Below, one piece after another: positions 8,453 through 16,928 of a stretch of DNA of 36,525 nucleotides. The notes beneath the pieces were generated by a model, which saw nothing but the letters and a program-made list of their open reading frames with translations, did not search any database and was not told the origin of the DNA. Within the stretch, counting starts at the first letter, position 1; each line of letters begins with the position of its first letter. Source of the DNA: Proteobacteria bacterium UBA6921 (GTDB taxonomy: Bacteria; Pseudomonadota; Gammaproteobacteria; SG8-11); the NCBI GenBank assembly GCA_002450895.1, contig DKAR01000206.1:1-36525 (forward strand), written 5' to 3'. A program made the position numbers and the translations under genes.

Positions 8453-8786
8453 CTTTTGACTCCTCTCTTTATGAAAATCTCTGAGCGAATCCGTAGGGCA
8501 GAGGGTTGTTCGTGCCTGAAGCCGGGTGTTCTAACGGACCGCTCGCGTAGTCCTTGTTTAGCGAACCCGCAGCTGCAGCCTTGAATTCAATGTGGCCGAG
8601 TGCGAACCAGGCGACAAAAACAGCCCAACTTATTCAAATGAAGGGAGAATACTTACAGAAAAAGCGCGTCGAGACTGACCTGGCTCACACCAAGCGCGCG
8701 ACCGCATGCGCGTTCCGGTCGCGAGGAATTGTTAACTCTATTTTCGAGATCGACCGGGCCCGGGTTCGGGCCGGTTTCAGAAGGGA
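8453..8786. other. Intergenic region upstream of the lipoprotein gene
   Basis: No convincing gene is found in these 334 bp. They carry the promoter side of the minus-strand lipoprotein gene and the 3' side of the 100-residue exported protein gene. A GC-rich imperfect hairpin near 8752-8776 has no T-run on either strand. Confidence 0.5.
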
Positions 8787-9089
8787 CTATTGAGGGGGCA
8801 AGCTGACGAGCGTCGCCGTGTTGATCTTGCCTTGGGCGCTTCCCAGATGCTCAGGCAGGCGGACCCGCAGGCTGGTGCGTGTTCTGTCATTGACCGACAT
8901 ACACATCTGGCGCTGCGTGTAGCAGCACAGGTGCAGCTCCGCATTTTCCGTCTCAACTACCTGGCCGCCGCGAGCCGAACAAAAATCGCGCGAGGTAGCA
9001 GAAACGTCCGCGTGGGCGGCCATGCTGAATATTCCGGTGCCAGCAGCCAAAGCAAGAAACGTGTTGCGACGCCAATTGATCTTTTTCAC
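8787..9089 (-). CDS. Small exported Cys-containing protein
   Basis: The 100-residue protein has a signal peptide (VKKINWRRNTFLALAAGTGI..., cleavage near AAHA). The mature part carries one single Cys, the pair CC and a further Cys (FCSARGG, HLCCYTQRQMC), a pattern suggesting disulfides or metal binding. GTG at 9089 is chosen because a perfect aggagg lies 7 bases upstream. A TTG further upstream would place that site inside the gene. I do not recognise the family. The window shows no clear operon partner. Confidence 0.7.
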   Translation of the reverse strand: MKKINWRRNTFLALAAGTGIFSMAAHADVSATSRDFCSARGGQVVETENAELHLCCYTQRQMCMSVNDRTRTSLRVRLPEHLGSAQGKINTATLVSLPPQ

Positions 9090-9316
9090 CGGTGTTCCTC
9101 CTGAATCCAACCGTCGTGGATCGTTGTGTGTAAGGTATCCATGTATCGACGTTCGGGCAGTGAAATTTCAGGGAAACCGTGTGTGCGAAATTACCCTCCA
9201 CGCCAAGGCTCTTGATCCAGCGTCCGGAAGTGACTTTTAAAAGAGACGGCTAACACAGGCGGCGATCCGGCCGGATCGCGATTGCGACCCAACCGATCCG
9301 CCCAACGAGCAATTCA

Positions 9317-11026
9317 CTAGTGAATGTGCGAAACCTCTGGCGCAGGCGACGCCGTTGCGCCGGTGAGCGCGTCGGGGATGACGTCTTCGAGCTTGGGGAA
9401 CTGCCGCTGTTCGGGCTTGAGCTTCGAGCCCAAATACTTGTAGATCAGCAGCGCATGGTCGCGGTAGTACGCGGCAAGATTGGCGTGGGGATGAAACTGC
9501 CGGAATAATGGGACCGCTTTTACCCAGTTCTTCCACGCTTCTTCCATCGAAACGCCGCTGGATGTCTTGTACGCGAGTTGCGAGCCGAGCGGCGTTTTCG
9601 AGTGCTCCCATGTTTTCACGATCCCGAAATTCAGCGGACTCTTGCTGATGGGGGACCCGGCGTCCAAACCAAACGGGCCACTGTTGATCGCATAGATGGA
9701 ATCCTTGTTGTCGAGCAGGAAGCGCAGCGTATCGGCAAACTCTTCATGTGTTTCAGTCGGGAAACCCGAAATGATGAACAAATGATTTTCGACGCCTGCT
9801 TCGTGGGCGTTCCTCAGGACCATCGACATGTCTTCGACATTGGTGCCTTTGCCCATCAAGTTCAACACGCGCTGATTGCCGCTTTCCACGCCCCACAACA
9901 GGAATTTGCATCCTGATTCTGCGATCGATTTCAGCACCGTCGGTGAGAATGTCTTGTTCGGCTTCGAATACGCGTAGTACGTAATATCCAGGTTCGCGTC
10001 CTTGATCGCTTCGGCCAGTCGGGCAAACTGCCCCGGGGCAATCATTTCGTCAACGAACGCAAAATTGCGAATGCCACGGTCCACAAAGTAGCGAAGTGCT
10101 TCGATGATCGAATCCAGTGAGCGCACGCGATAGGTGTCGCCGGCAGAGAAGTAGTGCACGCAGAAAGTGCACTTGCGCCAATAACAGCCGCGCGACAACA
10201 GCAGCGGGATCACCGGTTCAGGTGAGTAGTAAGAATGCAGATCCAGCCCGTCAAAATTTGGAGTCCCGTATTGATCCACATCTTTTTCAAAGATGGGCAT
10301 CTCTTTCACGACGTCGCCGGTTTCCCAATACACCGTACCGGGAATACCCTTGGGCTGGAGATCCTTCAGCAGCAGTTGCTTCAGGGCGTCTTCACCGTCG
10401 CCCACCACGACCACGTCGGCCGCTTTGGGATACCACTTCATAAAATGTTCAGCGCCTTCGATCAGGCAGCTGCCACCCATCAGTACCGGCAACTTGAAGT
10501 TTTCGCGTACGTAACGTCCCAGTGCAGCGCCCATCGGAAGCTGTTCGGAAAAGATCATGGAGAAGCCCACGCAATCCGGCTTGAGCGCGGCGATCTCCTG
10601 GATGCACTCCTTTAATATGCCGGGAAGATTGCCGCTTTTCTCATATGCCGCGCATTCTTCGGTAAACATCTTGGTCGAAACCTGGCAGAACTTCGAAAAG
10701 ATGTTGCCGGCGTGGGAATAGATGTTGGTGTCGGTGTAGATGTAGTCGTTACCATCGGCACGCATAACTTTGGCGGCTTCGACCAATTGCGCATTGTTTG
10801 CACCGACTTCCTTGCACACCGCGTCGCTCAGTTTCACCTTGCCGGAGGCGATCCCTGCAAAAATCTTGTTTAGATACCAGAGATTCAAATCCAGAAGTTT
10901 GATGTCCCAGCCAGTCACCTGTCGCTCGAGATAGCCTTTCAACATTGCGATGCCCAGCGGCGGGGATGTGGAAATTGTGACGGGGGGGAATACGAGAACG
11001 AGCGTCTTATTCTTGGTATCTGCCAT
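9317..11026 (-). CDS. B12-binding-type radical SAM protein
   Basis: The 569-residue cytoplasmic enzyme has a cobalamin-binding-like N-terminal domain. It opens with LVFPPVTISTSPPLGIAMLK and has VGFSMIFSEQ and LPVLMGGS in the Rossmann-like part, near residues 150-185. The radical SAM core follows, with cluster ligands Cys281, Cys286 and Cys289 (SRGCYWRKCTFC, spacing C-x4-C-x2-C). Downstream motifs include FAFVDEMI, LLWGVESGNQRVL and LFIISGFPTET, typical of radical SAM barrels. The DxHxxH cobalamin lower ligand is not seen. The substrate is unknown. Members act on lipids, cofactors or peptides. ATG 11026 follows aggggg. A small in-phase open frame lies upstream on the same strand. Confidence 0.85.
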   Translation of the reverse strand: MADTKNKTLVLVFPPVTISTSPPLGIAMLKGYLERQVTGWDIKLLDLNLWYLNKIFAGIASGKVKLSDAVCKEVGANNAQLVEAAKVMRADGNDYIYTDTNIYSHAGNIFSKFCQVSTKMFTEECAAYEKSGNLPGILKECIQEIAALKPDCVGFSMIFSEQLPMGAALGRYVRENFKLPVLMGGSCLIEGAEHFMKWYPKAADVVVVGDGEDALKQLLLKDLQPKGIPGTVYWETGDVVKEMPIFEKDVDQYGTPNFDGLDLHSYYSPEPVIPLLLSRGCYWRKCTFCVHYFSAGDTYRVRSLDSIIEALRYFVDRGIRNFAFVDEMIAPGQFARLAEAIKDANLDITYYAYSKPNKTFSPTVLKSIAESGCKFLLWGVESGNQRVLNLMGKGTNVEDMSMVLRNAHEAGVENHLFIISGFPTETHEEFADTLRFLLDNKDSIYAINSGPFGLDAGSPISKSPLNFGIVKTWEHSKTPLGSQLAYKTSSGVSMEEAWKNWVKAVPLFRQFHPHANLAAYYRDHALLIYKYLGSKLKPEQRQFPKLEDVIPDALTGATASPAPEVSHIH

Positions 11027-11725
11027 ACAACATCCCCCTGGGTCGTTTAAGTCTTATGCCATTCTGCTGCTGGCAAGTGGGCAAATAATACACACTCAAT
11101 CCTGATCATGTCACTGAGCCATTTGGTTTTTCCATATAGGTAGCATAGTTATCGCGAAAGCCCTGTGGTGGAGTGATCATTCTTTCCTCTACGCGAAGGC
11201 TTGATAGACGCTCAACGGGATTGATTCGGCGTTGGCGGGTCCGAATTTCCGGTGAAGGTCGTATTTTCATTTGAACCACTATTGTGGTCACCGCTTTTAT
11301 CACTTCGGGTGCTACGGTGTAGAAGCGAGTTGAACTCGTAACGTCACCTACACGTTCACCGCATCGCTTCTGCCACCCAACATCCCGAAAATCCGCAATT
11401 CTTTCGTACAAAAGCGCACCTTGGATTTGGTTAGTTTTATTGCTCAATATTCAGGAATTCGAATACGTTCTGTTTGTGGAAGGTTGAGACGTACTCTCAA
11501 TCGCCCCTGGGAAATGGTGTAAAAGTGGACGTGATATCACCGTCAAAAATACAAAACAATCCAGTCTAACCATAGTGTCCAAGTTTTGAACTTTTTATCG
11601 GAGTGATAAGCGCGTCAAAGTAAACAGTGTCACGTTTTGTCAAAAAAGGAACGACAACACAATTGAGCTGCAGAGTAGCTTTGCGGCGTGGGTTAGCGCC
11701 ATGTCATGAAGTGAGGTAATCAAAA
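11027..11725. other. AT-richer 700-bp gap with one doubtful open frame
   Basis: This stretch is less GC-rich than its surroundings and has no strong gene. The only notable open frame is at 11106-11447 on the minus strand. The right half should hold the promoter of the PhnD-like gene. Only AT-rich segments without a confident -35/-10 pair are visible. Confidence 0.5.
11106..11447 (-). CDS. Doubtful small protein upstream of the radical SAM gene
   Basis: This 113-codon open frame starts with TTG (11447) and has no recognisable ribosome-binding site. An internal ATG at 11270 would give 54 residues, also without one. The predicted peptide is Arg-rich, with segments such as KIRPSPEIRTRQRRINPVER and ITPPQGFRDNYATY. 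It ends 79 bp upstream of the radical SAM start on the same strand, so it could be co-transcribed and even a peptide substrate, but that is speculation. It could equally be a chance frame or a decayed gene. Confidence 0.25.
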   Translation of the reverse strand: MSNKTNQIQGALLYERIADFRDVGWQKRCGERVGDVTSSTRFYTVAPEVIKAVTTIVVQMKIRPSPEIRTRQRRINPVERLSSLRVEERMITPPQGFRDNYATYMEKPNGSVT

Positions 11726-12553
11726 ATGAACAAGATGAGTCCTTTGGGTTTGAAGTTTTCGGTTGGCCTATTTTTGATGTTTGCAGCGTGGTCCGCAAAT
11801 GCAGAATTGCTTCTATCTGCGCCACCGCGGGAATCCGCAGAAGATGCTGAGAACATCTACGGTCCGATTGCGAAGGTTCTCTCAGAGGCGACCGGCGAGC
11901 GCGTACAATACGTCCATGCCGTAAACTGGATTGAATACTCCGAAAGCATGCGCAAGGGGAAGTATGACATCGTATTTGATGGTCCTCACTTTGCCGCCTG
12001 GAGAATGAAACATCTCGGTCACGTTCCGGTTGCCAAGCTTCCTGGATCATTGATTTTTGACCTGGTTGTCAAAGAAAGCGATGAAAAAGCGCGCAGACCG
12101 CAGGATATCAAGAGCAGTTCAATTTGCGCACTGGCACCGCCGAATCTTGGGGCGATGGCCATACTTACCCAATTCTCGAATCCAGTTATTCAGCCAACGA
12201 TTGTCGAATCGCAGGACCTGAAAGCCGTAATGGAAGGATTCAAGGCCGGAAAGTGCCGCGCAGCGGTGGTGCCAGAGCAGTTCATGAAAAAAATGCCGGA
12301 GGACGCTCGCAAAAAATTTCGCGTGTTGTTTACGAGTCCGGTTTACCCCGACCAGACGGTTACGGTCGGGCCCAAAGTCAATGAAAAAGAGCGCGCGGAA
12401 ATTGCGGATTTGCTTGTCGCTCCAAAAGGTCTGCCCGCAGCGAGCAAACTGCTCGCGATCTACACGAAGCAGGCAACTCACTTCGAGCCTGTCAAAACAC
12501 CAGACTACGATGGGTTGGAAGATCTGCTCGAAGGCGAAATTTGGGGTTGGTAG
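11726..12553 (+). CDS. Orphan PhnD-like (phosphate/phosphonate-type) periplasmic binding protein
   Basis: The 275-residue exported protein is of the PhnD/PF12974 type. A signal peptide ends at ANA (residue 26). The mature part begins with LLLSAPPRESAEDAENIYGP, and the DIVFDGPHFAAWRM segment matches the ligand-pocket region of this family. Members bind phosphonate, phosphite or other small anions for ABC importers, or act as soluble sensors. No permease or ATPase is adjacent, so it either serves a distant transporter or has a sensory role. A gaggt about 9 bases upstream supports the ATG. A perfect intrinsic terminator follows the stop. Confidence 0.8.
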   Translation: MNKMSPLGLKFSVGLFLMFAAWSANAELLLSAPPRESAEDAENIYGPIAKVLSEATGERVQYVHAVNWIEYSESMRKGKYDIVFDGPHFAAWRMKHLGHVPVAKLPGSLIFDLVVKESDEKARRPQDIKSSSICALAPPNLGAMAILTQFSNPVIQPTIVESQDLKAVMEGFKAGKCRAAVVPEQFMKKMPEDARKKFRVLFTSPVYPDQTVTVGPKVNEKERAEIADLLVAPKGLPAASKLLAIYTKQATHFEPVKTPDYDGLEDLLEGEIWGW

Positions 12554-12583
12554 TGTACCGTTCTACAAATTAACAAGGGTGCC

Positions 12584-12627
12584 ATCACCACCGCGTCCCT
12601 ATGGATCCCCGCGGTGGTGATTTTTTT
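12584..12627 (+). terminator. Intrinsic terminator of the PhnD-like gene
   Basis: A perfect 12-bp stem (12584-12595 with 12610-12621) is followed by a run of seven T (12621-12627). It begins 31 bases after the stop codon. Confidence 0.92.
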
Positions 12628-12725
12628 GTGCTTTATGTTCTCGCGCCACTAGGCATTGCCCCGCTACCGCTCACGCGCACATACCCTTACTTCGTGCAAG
12701 CGATGTATCGTTGCGACTGCGACAG

Positions 12726-13139
12726 TCAATCGTTTTTGTGGAGGTACGTTGCAAGTTGCGTATCGAGGCGTGCAACGAATCTCTGCAGGAGTTCGCGATC
12801 CGCAGGCGAGCCGAGCGTCTCGGCTGTTTGCAAAAACTCCCGCGTCTGGTCGATTTCCGAGCGCGCCTTGCTTGCATCACGCAGCGTGACCGCATCAACG
12901 CGCGCTAACGCCAGGTGATACCGCGCCTCGATCAACGACGATTCGTAGGCACGGCTTCCGACAATCGGATGTTGATCGAGATCGGCATACGCAACATCGC
13001 GTTCATAGGCGGCGTGCTCACGCTGCCATTGCGCTTCGTGGGGGTCGGGCGCGGCTTTTGATGCAGAGTGGGTTGTGTTTGCGAATACGCTTCCCGCAAG
13101 CGCGAGCAATGATAACCCGCCAAGAATTCTCTTCAGCAT
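12726..13139 (-). CDS. Exported helical protein of unknown function
   Basis: The 137-residue protein has a signal peptide (MLKRILGGLSLLALAGSVFA) and a mature part predicted to be largely helical, with many Ala, Arg, Glu and Leu residues (for example LIEARYHLALARVDAVTLRD). No known motif is seen. ATG 13139 is preferred over an earlier in-frame ATG because aaggag lies 6 bases before it. It is transcribed divergently from the amidase gene across a 161-bp spacer. Confidence 0.75.
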   Translation of the reverse strand: MLKRILGGLSLLALAGSVFANTTHSASKAAPDPHEAQWQREHAAYERDVAYADLDQHPIVGSRAYESSLIEARYHLALARVDAVTLRDASKARSEIDQTREFLQTAETLGSPADRELLQRFVARLDTQLATYLHKND

Positions 13140-13300
13140 GACAGACTCCTTTTTCAATTGGCGTAAATTGAGTTCTGCGGCGCGCAGCGTCAGTGCGCCG
13201 ATGTTTCTATGACAACGGCCACGTGCCGGAGTTGTCGCAATAGGATTAAGATGCGCTTAACTGAAAGAATCACCGTTTGCGGCAACGAGGCTCTAGCTGA

Positions 13301-14707
13301 ATGAAAAAAATCATCTATGCCACCGCGCGCGAACTCGCCCGGGAGATTGCAGCGGGCAACGTGTCCGCCGTCGAAGTAGTCGATGCGCATCTGGACCATA
13401 TCCAGCGTGTTAACCCTAAAATCAATGCGATTGTCACGCTCGATGCAGACGGTGCGCGGGCACGGGCGCGCGCCGCGGATCAGGCGCACAGTCGGGGTGA
13501 TTCATTCGGTGTTCTGCGCGGTGTGCCGTTTACGTTGAAAGATGTTTTTGAAACCGCAGGCATGCGCACAACGGCTGCGTTTCCGCCATTGCGAGACAAC
13601 GTTCCCGTTCGCGACGCCACCGTTGCAGCGCGACTAAAAGCGGTTGGAGGCATCCTGCTCGGAAAAACCAACATGCCGGCGCTTGCGATGAATCTGCAGA
13701 GCATCAATGAAGTTTTCGGCGTAACGAACAATCCCTGGAACCACGAACGTTCTGCGGGCGGATCGAGTGGGGGTTCGGCTGCAGCAGTGGCGAGTGGTAT
13801 GGTTCCGTTTGATATTGGCAGTGACATGTCCGGTTCGATTCGCATCCCCGCGCACTTTTGCGGCGTATACGGGTTAAAACCCACCACTGCGCGCATTCCG
13901 ATCACCGGCCATATTCCGCCATTGCCGGGAGCAATCATGCCGGACCGTCATCTGTGTACGATTGGGCCGATCGCGCGCAGTATTGATGACCTGGGGTTTA
14001 TCAGTCGCGTCATCGCCGGGCCGGACGGCATTAATACCGATGTGCCTCCGGTAGCCTGGAATGAAACGCCAACGCTCGATATAAAGCGGCTCAAGATCGC
14101 CTTCCTTCCTGAGTTCCCTGATACGCCGACCGCACGATCGATACGTGCTGCGGTGGAGCGAGTCGCCCAACAGTTGTCGAAGGCGGGGGCGAAAGTCGAG
14201 CAATGTGATCCCATTAACATTGGCGAGATTCGTGCCGTGTGGAAAGATTATTTCCCGCTGCTGTTCAACTGCATGATGGAACTCTCGGGTGCCGAAATGC
14301 CGGTGAAAGCAGCGGGCGGGCCGGGCCTTTCGTATTCGAATTGGGCGCGTGTCTGCGACCGGCGTGACAAGCTGGTGAATGCCATTGATCGCGCGCTTTC
14401 GGAGTATGATGCTTTTTTGACCCCGTGTGTCGTCACGAATGCGATCAAGCACAATCATGATCTTTCCGGGCCGTTTGAGATAGACGGAAAGCTGGTCGAA
14501 TCGCGCTACGTCGATCACTACCTGTTCCCGTTTAACTTTACTTCCCATCCGGCTATCGCATTGCCCGCTGGGCTGGACGACGAGGGTTTGCCCATTGGAT
14601 TGCAGCTTGTTGGCAAGCGGTGGAGCGATGAACGCCTTCTCGGTGTCGGTGCCGCGGTCGATCAAGTCATCGACGGCTACCGGGCCCCACCCGAGTTTGC
14701 GAATTGA
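13301..14707 (+). CDS. Amidase-signature family hydrolase
   Basis: The 468-residue enzyme belongs to the Ser-cisSer-Lys amidase family, which hydrolyses carboxamides and related bonds. The catalytic Lys is Lys80 (PFTLKDVFETAG). The signature SAGGSSGGSAAAVASG covers residues 151-166 and supplies the cis-Ser. The nucleophile is Ser179 in GSDMSGSIRIPA, where the usual GG before Ser reads SG. Length fits the family. No signal peptide is seen, so it is probably cytoplasmic. A gagg about 10 bases upstream supports the ATG. The substrate cannot be told from sequence. The urea/amide importer lies 9 kb away, so no functional link is shown. Confidence 0.88.
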   Translation: MKKIIYATARELAREIAAGNVSAVEVVDAHLDHIQRVNPKINAIVTLDADGARARARAADQAHSRGDSFGVLRGVPFTLKDVFETAGMRTTAAFPPLRDNVPVRDATVAARLKAVGGILLGKTNMPALAMNLQSINEVFGVTNNPWNHERSAGGSSGGSAAAVASGMVPFDIGSDMSGSIRIPAHFCGVYGLKPTTARIPITGHIPPLPGAIMPDRHLCTIGPIARSIDDLGFISRVIAGPDGINTDVPPVAWNETPTLDIKRLKIAFLPEFPDTPTARSIRAAVERVAQQLSKAGAKVEQCDPINIGEIRAVWKDYFPLLFNCMMELSGAEMPVKAAGGPGLSYSNWARVCDRRDKLVNAIDRALSEYDAFLTPCVVTNAIKHNHDLSGPFEIDGKLVESRYVDHYLFPFNFTSHPAIALPAGLDDEGLPIGLQLVGKRWSDERLLGVGAAVDQVIDGYRAPPEFAN

Positions 14708-14802
14708 ATGAGGGCGCTCGCGATTCTACGTATGGCGCGGATTCGGGAATTGTTGTCTGCTCTTTAAAACGAAATAATCGAATAAAACCAGGAAGCGCCG
14801 AC

Positions 14803-15201
14803 ATGCATTACGCGAATAAATTGGTTTGCAGCAATTGGCTCGTTTTGGCGTTTTTGTTTGGCAGTACCGCATGGGCGGGTGAAGTTACCGCTGCGCGACA
14901 AGTGAGCTACCAGTTGGACGTGTATCCGATCATTCAAAGCCACTGTCTGAAGTGCCACAAGACCGGAGGTGCCGGCTTTGAAGCAAGCGGTCTGGATCTG
15001 CGCAGTTATGACAACTTGATGAAAGGCACCAGGCATGGGGCGATTGTCGTTCCCGGCAATCCGGTTGCGAGCACGCTGATGGTGTTGATCGATGGTCGTG
15101 CCGACAAGAGCATTCGAATGCCGCACAATGAACGCCCGCTGCTCAAGCCGCAGGTCGAAATCATTCGGGACTGGATTCGTCAGGGCGCACAAAACAATTG
15201 A
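14803..15201 (+). CDS. Exported monoheme protein with PSCyt1-like domain
   Basis: The 132-residue exported protein has a signal peptide (MHYANKLVCSNWLVLAFLFG..., cleavage near AWA) and one heme-binding motif, HCLKCH, with Cys48, Cys51 and His52. The pattern around it (YPIIQSHCLKCH, then LDLRSYDNLMKG, PGNPVASTLM and IRDWIRQGA) is that of the PSCyt1/planctomycete-type cytochrome c domain. ATG 14803 with aggaag upstream is preferred over an earlier ATG at 14704 that overlaps the amidase stop. It may be co-transcribed with the amidase. Its electron partner is unknown. Confidence 0.8.
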   Translation: MHYANKLVCSNWLVLAFLFGSTAWAGEVTAARQVSYQLDVYPIIQSHCLKCHKTGGAGFEASGLDLRSYDNLMKGTRHGAIVVPGNPVASTLMVLIDGRADKSIRMPHNERPLLKPQVEIIRDWIRQGAQNN

Positions 15202-15260
15202 GGGCGTTGTCGCCTGCGTTTGATGCAGACGCCAGACCTCGAACGAATCGTTCAAAACAA

Positions 15261-15290
15261 CAAAGCCCCACAGAATAGCGTGGGGCTTTG
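15261..15290 (-). terminator. Bidirectional-type terminator between the monoheme gene and csp
   Basis: A perfect 11-bp stem (15261-15271 with 15280-15290) has an 8-base loop. The minus-strand tail is T-rich (ttgttttg), which fits termination of the cold-shock gene. The plus-strand tail (catttac) is weaker but could also end the monoheme gene. Confidence 0.8.
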
Positions 15291-15321
15291 CATTTACACG
15301 GAATGAGCCGTGTCGAGTCTC

Positions 15322-15525
15322 TTAGTTCGGCTTGACGTTAACAGCGGACGGACCCTTCGGTCCCTGCTGCACGTCGTAAGACACGCTTTGGCCTTCAGCC
15401 AGGGTCTTGAAACCGCCGCCCTGGATTGCAGAGAAGTGTACGAACACATCTTTGCCGCCATCTTGCGGAGTGATGAAGCCGAAGCCTTTCGCTTCGTTGA
15501 ACCATTTGACGGTACCAGTTGCCAT
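15322..15525 (-). CDS. Cold-shock domain protein (copy 1)
   Basis: This 67-residue CspA-family protein is a single five-strand OB fold that binds single-stranded RNA or DNA and melts RNA structure. The RNA-binding motifs are GFGFITPQ (RNP1-type) and DVFVHFSAI (RNP2). It begins MATGTVKWFNEAKG. ATG 15525 has gaggta upstream. Longer in-frame readings into the leader are not supported. It differs from copy 2 (16725-16928) at only a few residues (GG/SG, YD/FD and the C-terminus). A long leader shared with copy 2 lies upstream. Confidence 0.95.
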   Translation of the reverse strand: MATGTVKWFNEAKGFGFITPQDGGKDVFVHFSAIQGGGFKTLAEGQSVSYDVQQGPKGPSAVNVKPN

Positions 15526-15690
15526 GAATACTACCTCGTTAAAAGCTGATTGTTGATCCATGCAGCCGGTCTTGATATCTGGCTTGCGGGAGCGACTTCC
15601 GATGAAACACCAGGAGGAAACTTCCGAAACGACGGCAAGCACCGTGCTGCAATGGCGGTAAGATACCCCCATCGGCCGCGAAAAACCATA
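15526..15690 (-). promoter_or_regulatory. Promoter and leader of csp copy 1, conserved with copy 2
   Basis: On the minus strand this has TGGTTTTTCGC, then TATCTT at 15665-15660 as a likely -10, with 17 bases between TGGTTT and TATCTT. About 130 bases of leader follow. Blocks identical to the leader of copy 2 include CGGAAGTTTCCTCC, CGGAAGTCGCTCCCGCAA and the GAGGTAGT ribosome-binding segment. The conserved leader suggests RNA-level control, as in cspA, which is inference from the family. An open frame runs through it, but copy 2 breaks the same frame early, so it is unlikely to be coding. Confidence 0.6.
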
Positions 15691-15807
15691 CGTAGGCGTG
15701 CTTCCTCCTGCACAACAACGCAAGAAACTCACCGCTTCCACCGTCGCTTCCGCGGGATCTCCGCACAGTCTTGCCAGCGAAGACCGTGCATTGCCGTGCG
15801 ACGGCGC

Positions 15808-16005
15808 TCAGGGCTTACTGACCTCGCGCCGCGAGTCGCCCTCGTAGATATAAAGCTTCCCGGGTTCCTCGTCGCGAGTTTTTTTGTGGCTGCTGTCGCA
15901 CCATGGCTGCTTGTTGGACAGTCCACAGCGACATAGCCATTTCTTTTCGCTTCCGCACTGAATTTCCATCGGGCCCTGATCTTCTCGGATGATGATTCTC
16001 GACAT
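15808..16005 (-). CDS. CDGSH-type iron-sulfur protein
   Basis: The 65-residue protein carries one CDGSH-like 2Fe-2S motif. The ligands are Cys25, Cys27, Cys36 and His40 in CRCGLSNKQPWCDSSH, matching C-x-C-x2-S-x3-P-x-C-D-x-x-H, with CDSSH in place of CDGSH. Members carry a redox-active cluster and act in iron-sulfur or redox handling. ATG 16005 is chosen because gagga lies 6 bases upstream. The earlier in-frame ATG at 16011 would touch that site. It lies upstream of csp copy 1 on the same strand. Its stop is about 280 bp from the csp start, with a separate csp promoter between. Confidence 0.88.
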   Translation of the reverse strand: MSRIIIREDQGPMEIQCGSEKKWLCRCGLSNKQPWCDSSHKKTRDEEPGKLYIYEGDSRREVSKP

Positions 16006-16112
16006 AGGCATTCCTCAGTAACATTGAGAAAAAATCGGCGCGATCCCGCCGCAGCGGGATCAGACACCGATCTTACGATTTTTTTCGACGCCCGAAAGTG
16101 CGGGCGAGTGAG

Positions 16113-16463
16113 CTACCGGGTTGCCACCTTTTGCGAGGGTGTTTGCATGAGGGCCCAAATCGCATCGGCGGTAACCAACACACCAAGGATCAGGTGATTC
16201 CACGTCGCCACAATGCTGATCTCAAAGCCAAGCACAAATGGTGCCGCAATAAGCCACAGGCCAATCAACAGATTGACCCACTCTTCCCAAGCCTCGGGTT
16301 TGATCAGTGCGATTCCGGAAATTGCCGTGAGCGCGAGTCCGTAGACGAACGCGTTCGGGGCGGCGTAGGTTTCATCCAGGTAGTAGTGAAGTACAAATGG
16401 AGAGACAAATAACCACAGGCCCATAATCAACGTGACTACATCCTGCCATCGACGTTTTTTCAT
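16113..16463 (-). CDS. SPW-repeat membrane protein
   Basis: The 116-residue inner-membrane protein has about four helices and two SPW-type repeats, WQDVVTLIMGLWLFVSPFVL and WEEWVNLLIGLWLIAAPFVL. The family's function is unknown. A ggaggt 6 bases before the ATG supports the start, and basic residues MKKRR precede the first helix. The CDGSH gene lies about 108 bp downstream on the same strand. Confidence 0.88.
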   Translation of the reverse strand: MKKRRWQDVVTLIMGLWLFVSPFVLHYYLDETYAAPNAFVYGLALTAISGIALIKPEAWEEWVNLLIGLWLIAAPFVLGFEISIVATWNHLILGVLVTADAIWALMQTPSQKVATR

Positions 16464-16656
16464 AAGGCACCTCCAGCGAACTAAATAAACGGCTCCGACA
16501 CTATTCTGGGCCGGGAGGCTTGCGGGAAGTCCAATCAGATCGATTGGGGAGAGTCAGACAGCCTTATAAAACAGGCTGCACCGGGCGTGACATTTTGCGG
16601 CTGAAAACGGTGAATTCCGGGCGGGCTTTATTCACTTTTGAGGCGAACGGCGCCCA

Positions 16657-16718
16657 AAAAGCAAAAGGCCCCACCTTTGCAGGTGGAGCCTTTCATCGGC
16701 ACTGCACAGGCAGTGCCG
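16657..16718 (-). terminator. Tandem hairpins ending csp copy 2
   Basis: Two hairpins lie just downstream of the copy 2 stop. The first is a perfect 9-bp stem at 16697-16718. The second has a 13-bp stem (16664-16676 with 16681-16693) and one pair that is a G-U only on the minus strand, which shows its direction. The minus-strand tail is tttgcttttt. Confidence 0.85.
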
Positions 16719-16724
16719 AATGGC

Positions 16725-16928
16725 TTAGTTCGCCACAACGTTGACGGCGGACGGACCCTTCGGTCCCTGCTGCACGTCGAAAGAAACGCTTTGGCCTTCA
16801 GCCAGGGTCTTGAAACCATTGCCCTGAATGGCAGAGAAGTGAACGAACACATCCTTGCTGCCGTCTTGCGGGGTGATGAATCCGAAACCCTTGGCTTCGT
16901 TAAACCATTTGACAGTACCTGTTGCCAT
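16725..16928 (-). CDS. Cold-shock domain protein (copy 2)
   Basis: This is a second 67-residue CspA-family protein, nearly identical to copy 1 and 1.4 kb from it in the same orientation. RNP motifs GFGFITPQ and DVFVHFSAI are intact, and it begins MATGTVKWFNEAKG. ATG 16928 follows gaggtag. Its promoter and leader match those of copy 1 in blocks, indicating duplication of the gene together with its control region. Tandem hairpins terminate it. Confidence 0.95.
   Translation of the reverse strand: MATGTVKWFNEAKGFGFITPQDGSKDVFVHFSAIQGNGFKTLAEGQSVSFDVQQGPKGPSAVNVVAN

Noticed and set aside
8559..8580. 14-base match (cgaacccgcagctg) to the csp copy 2 leader
   Set aside because: A match of this length is expected by chance in a window of this size, and it is absent from the copy 1 leader.
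15531..15713. Possible upstream open frame in the csp copy 1 leader
   Set aside because: The matching frame in copy 2 hits a stop after about 17 codons, and the changes between copies do not favour third codon positions. Leader RNA or promoter explains the conservation better.
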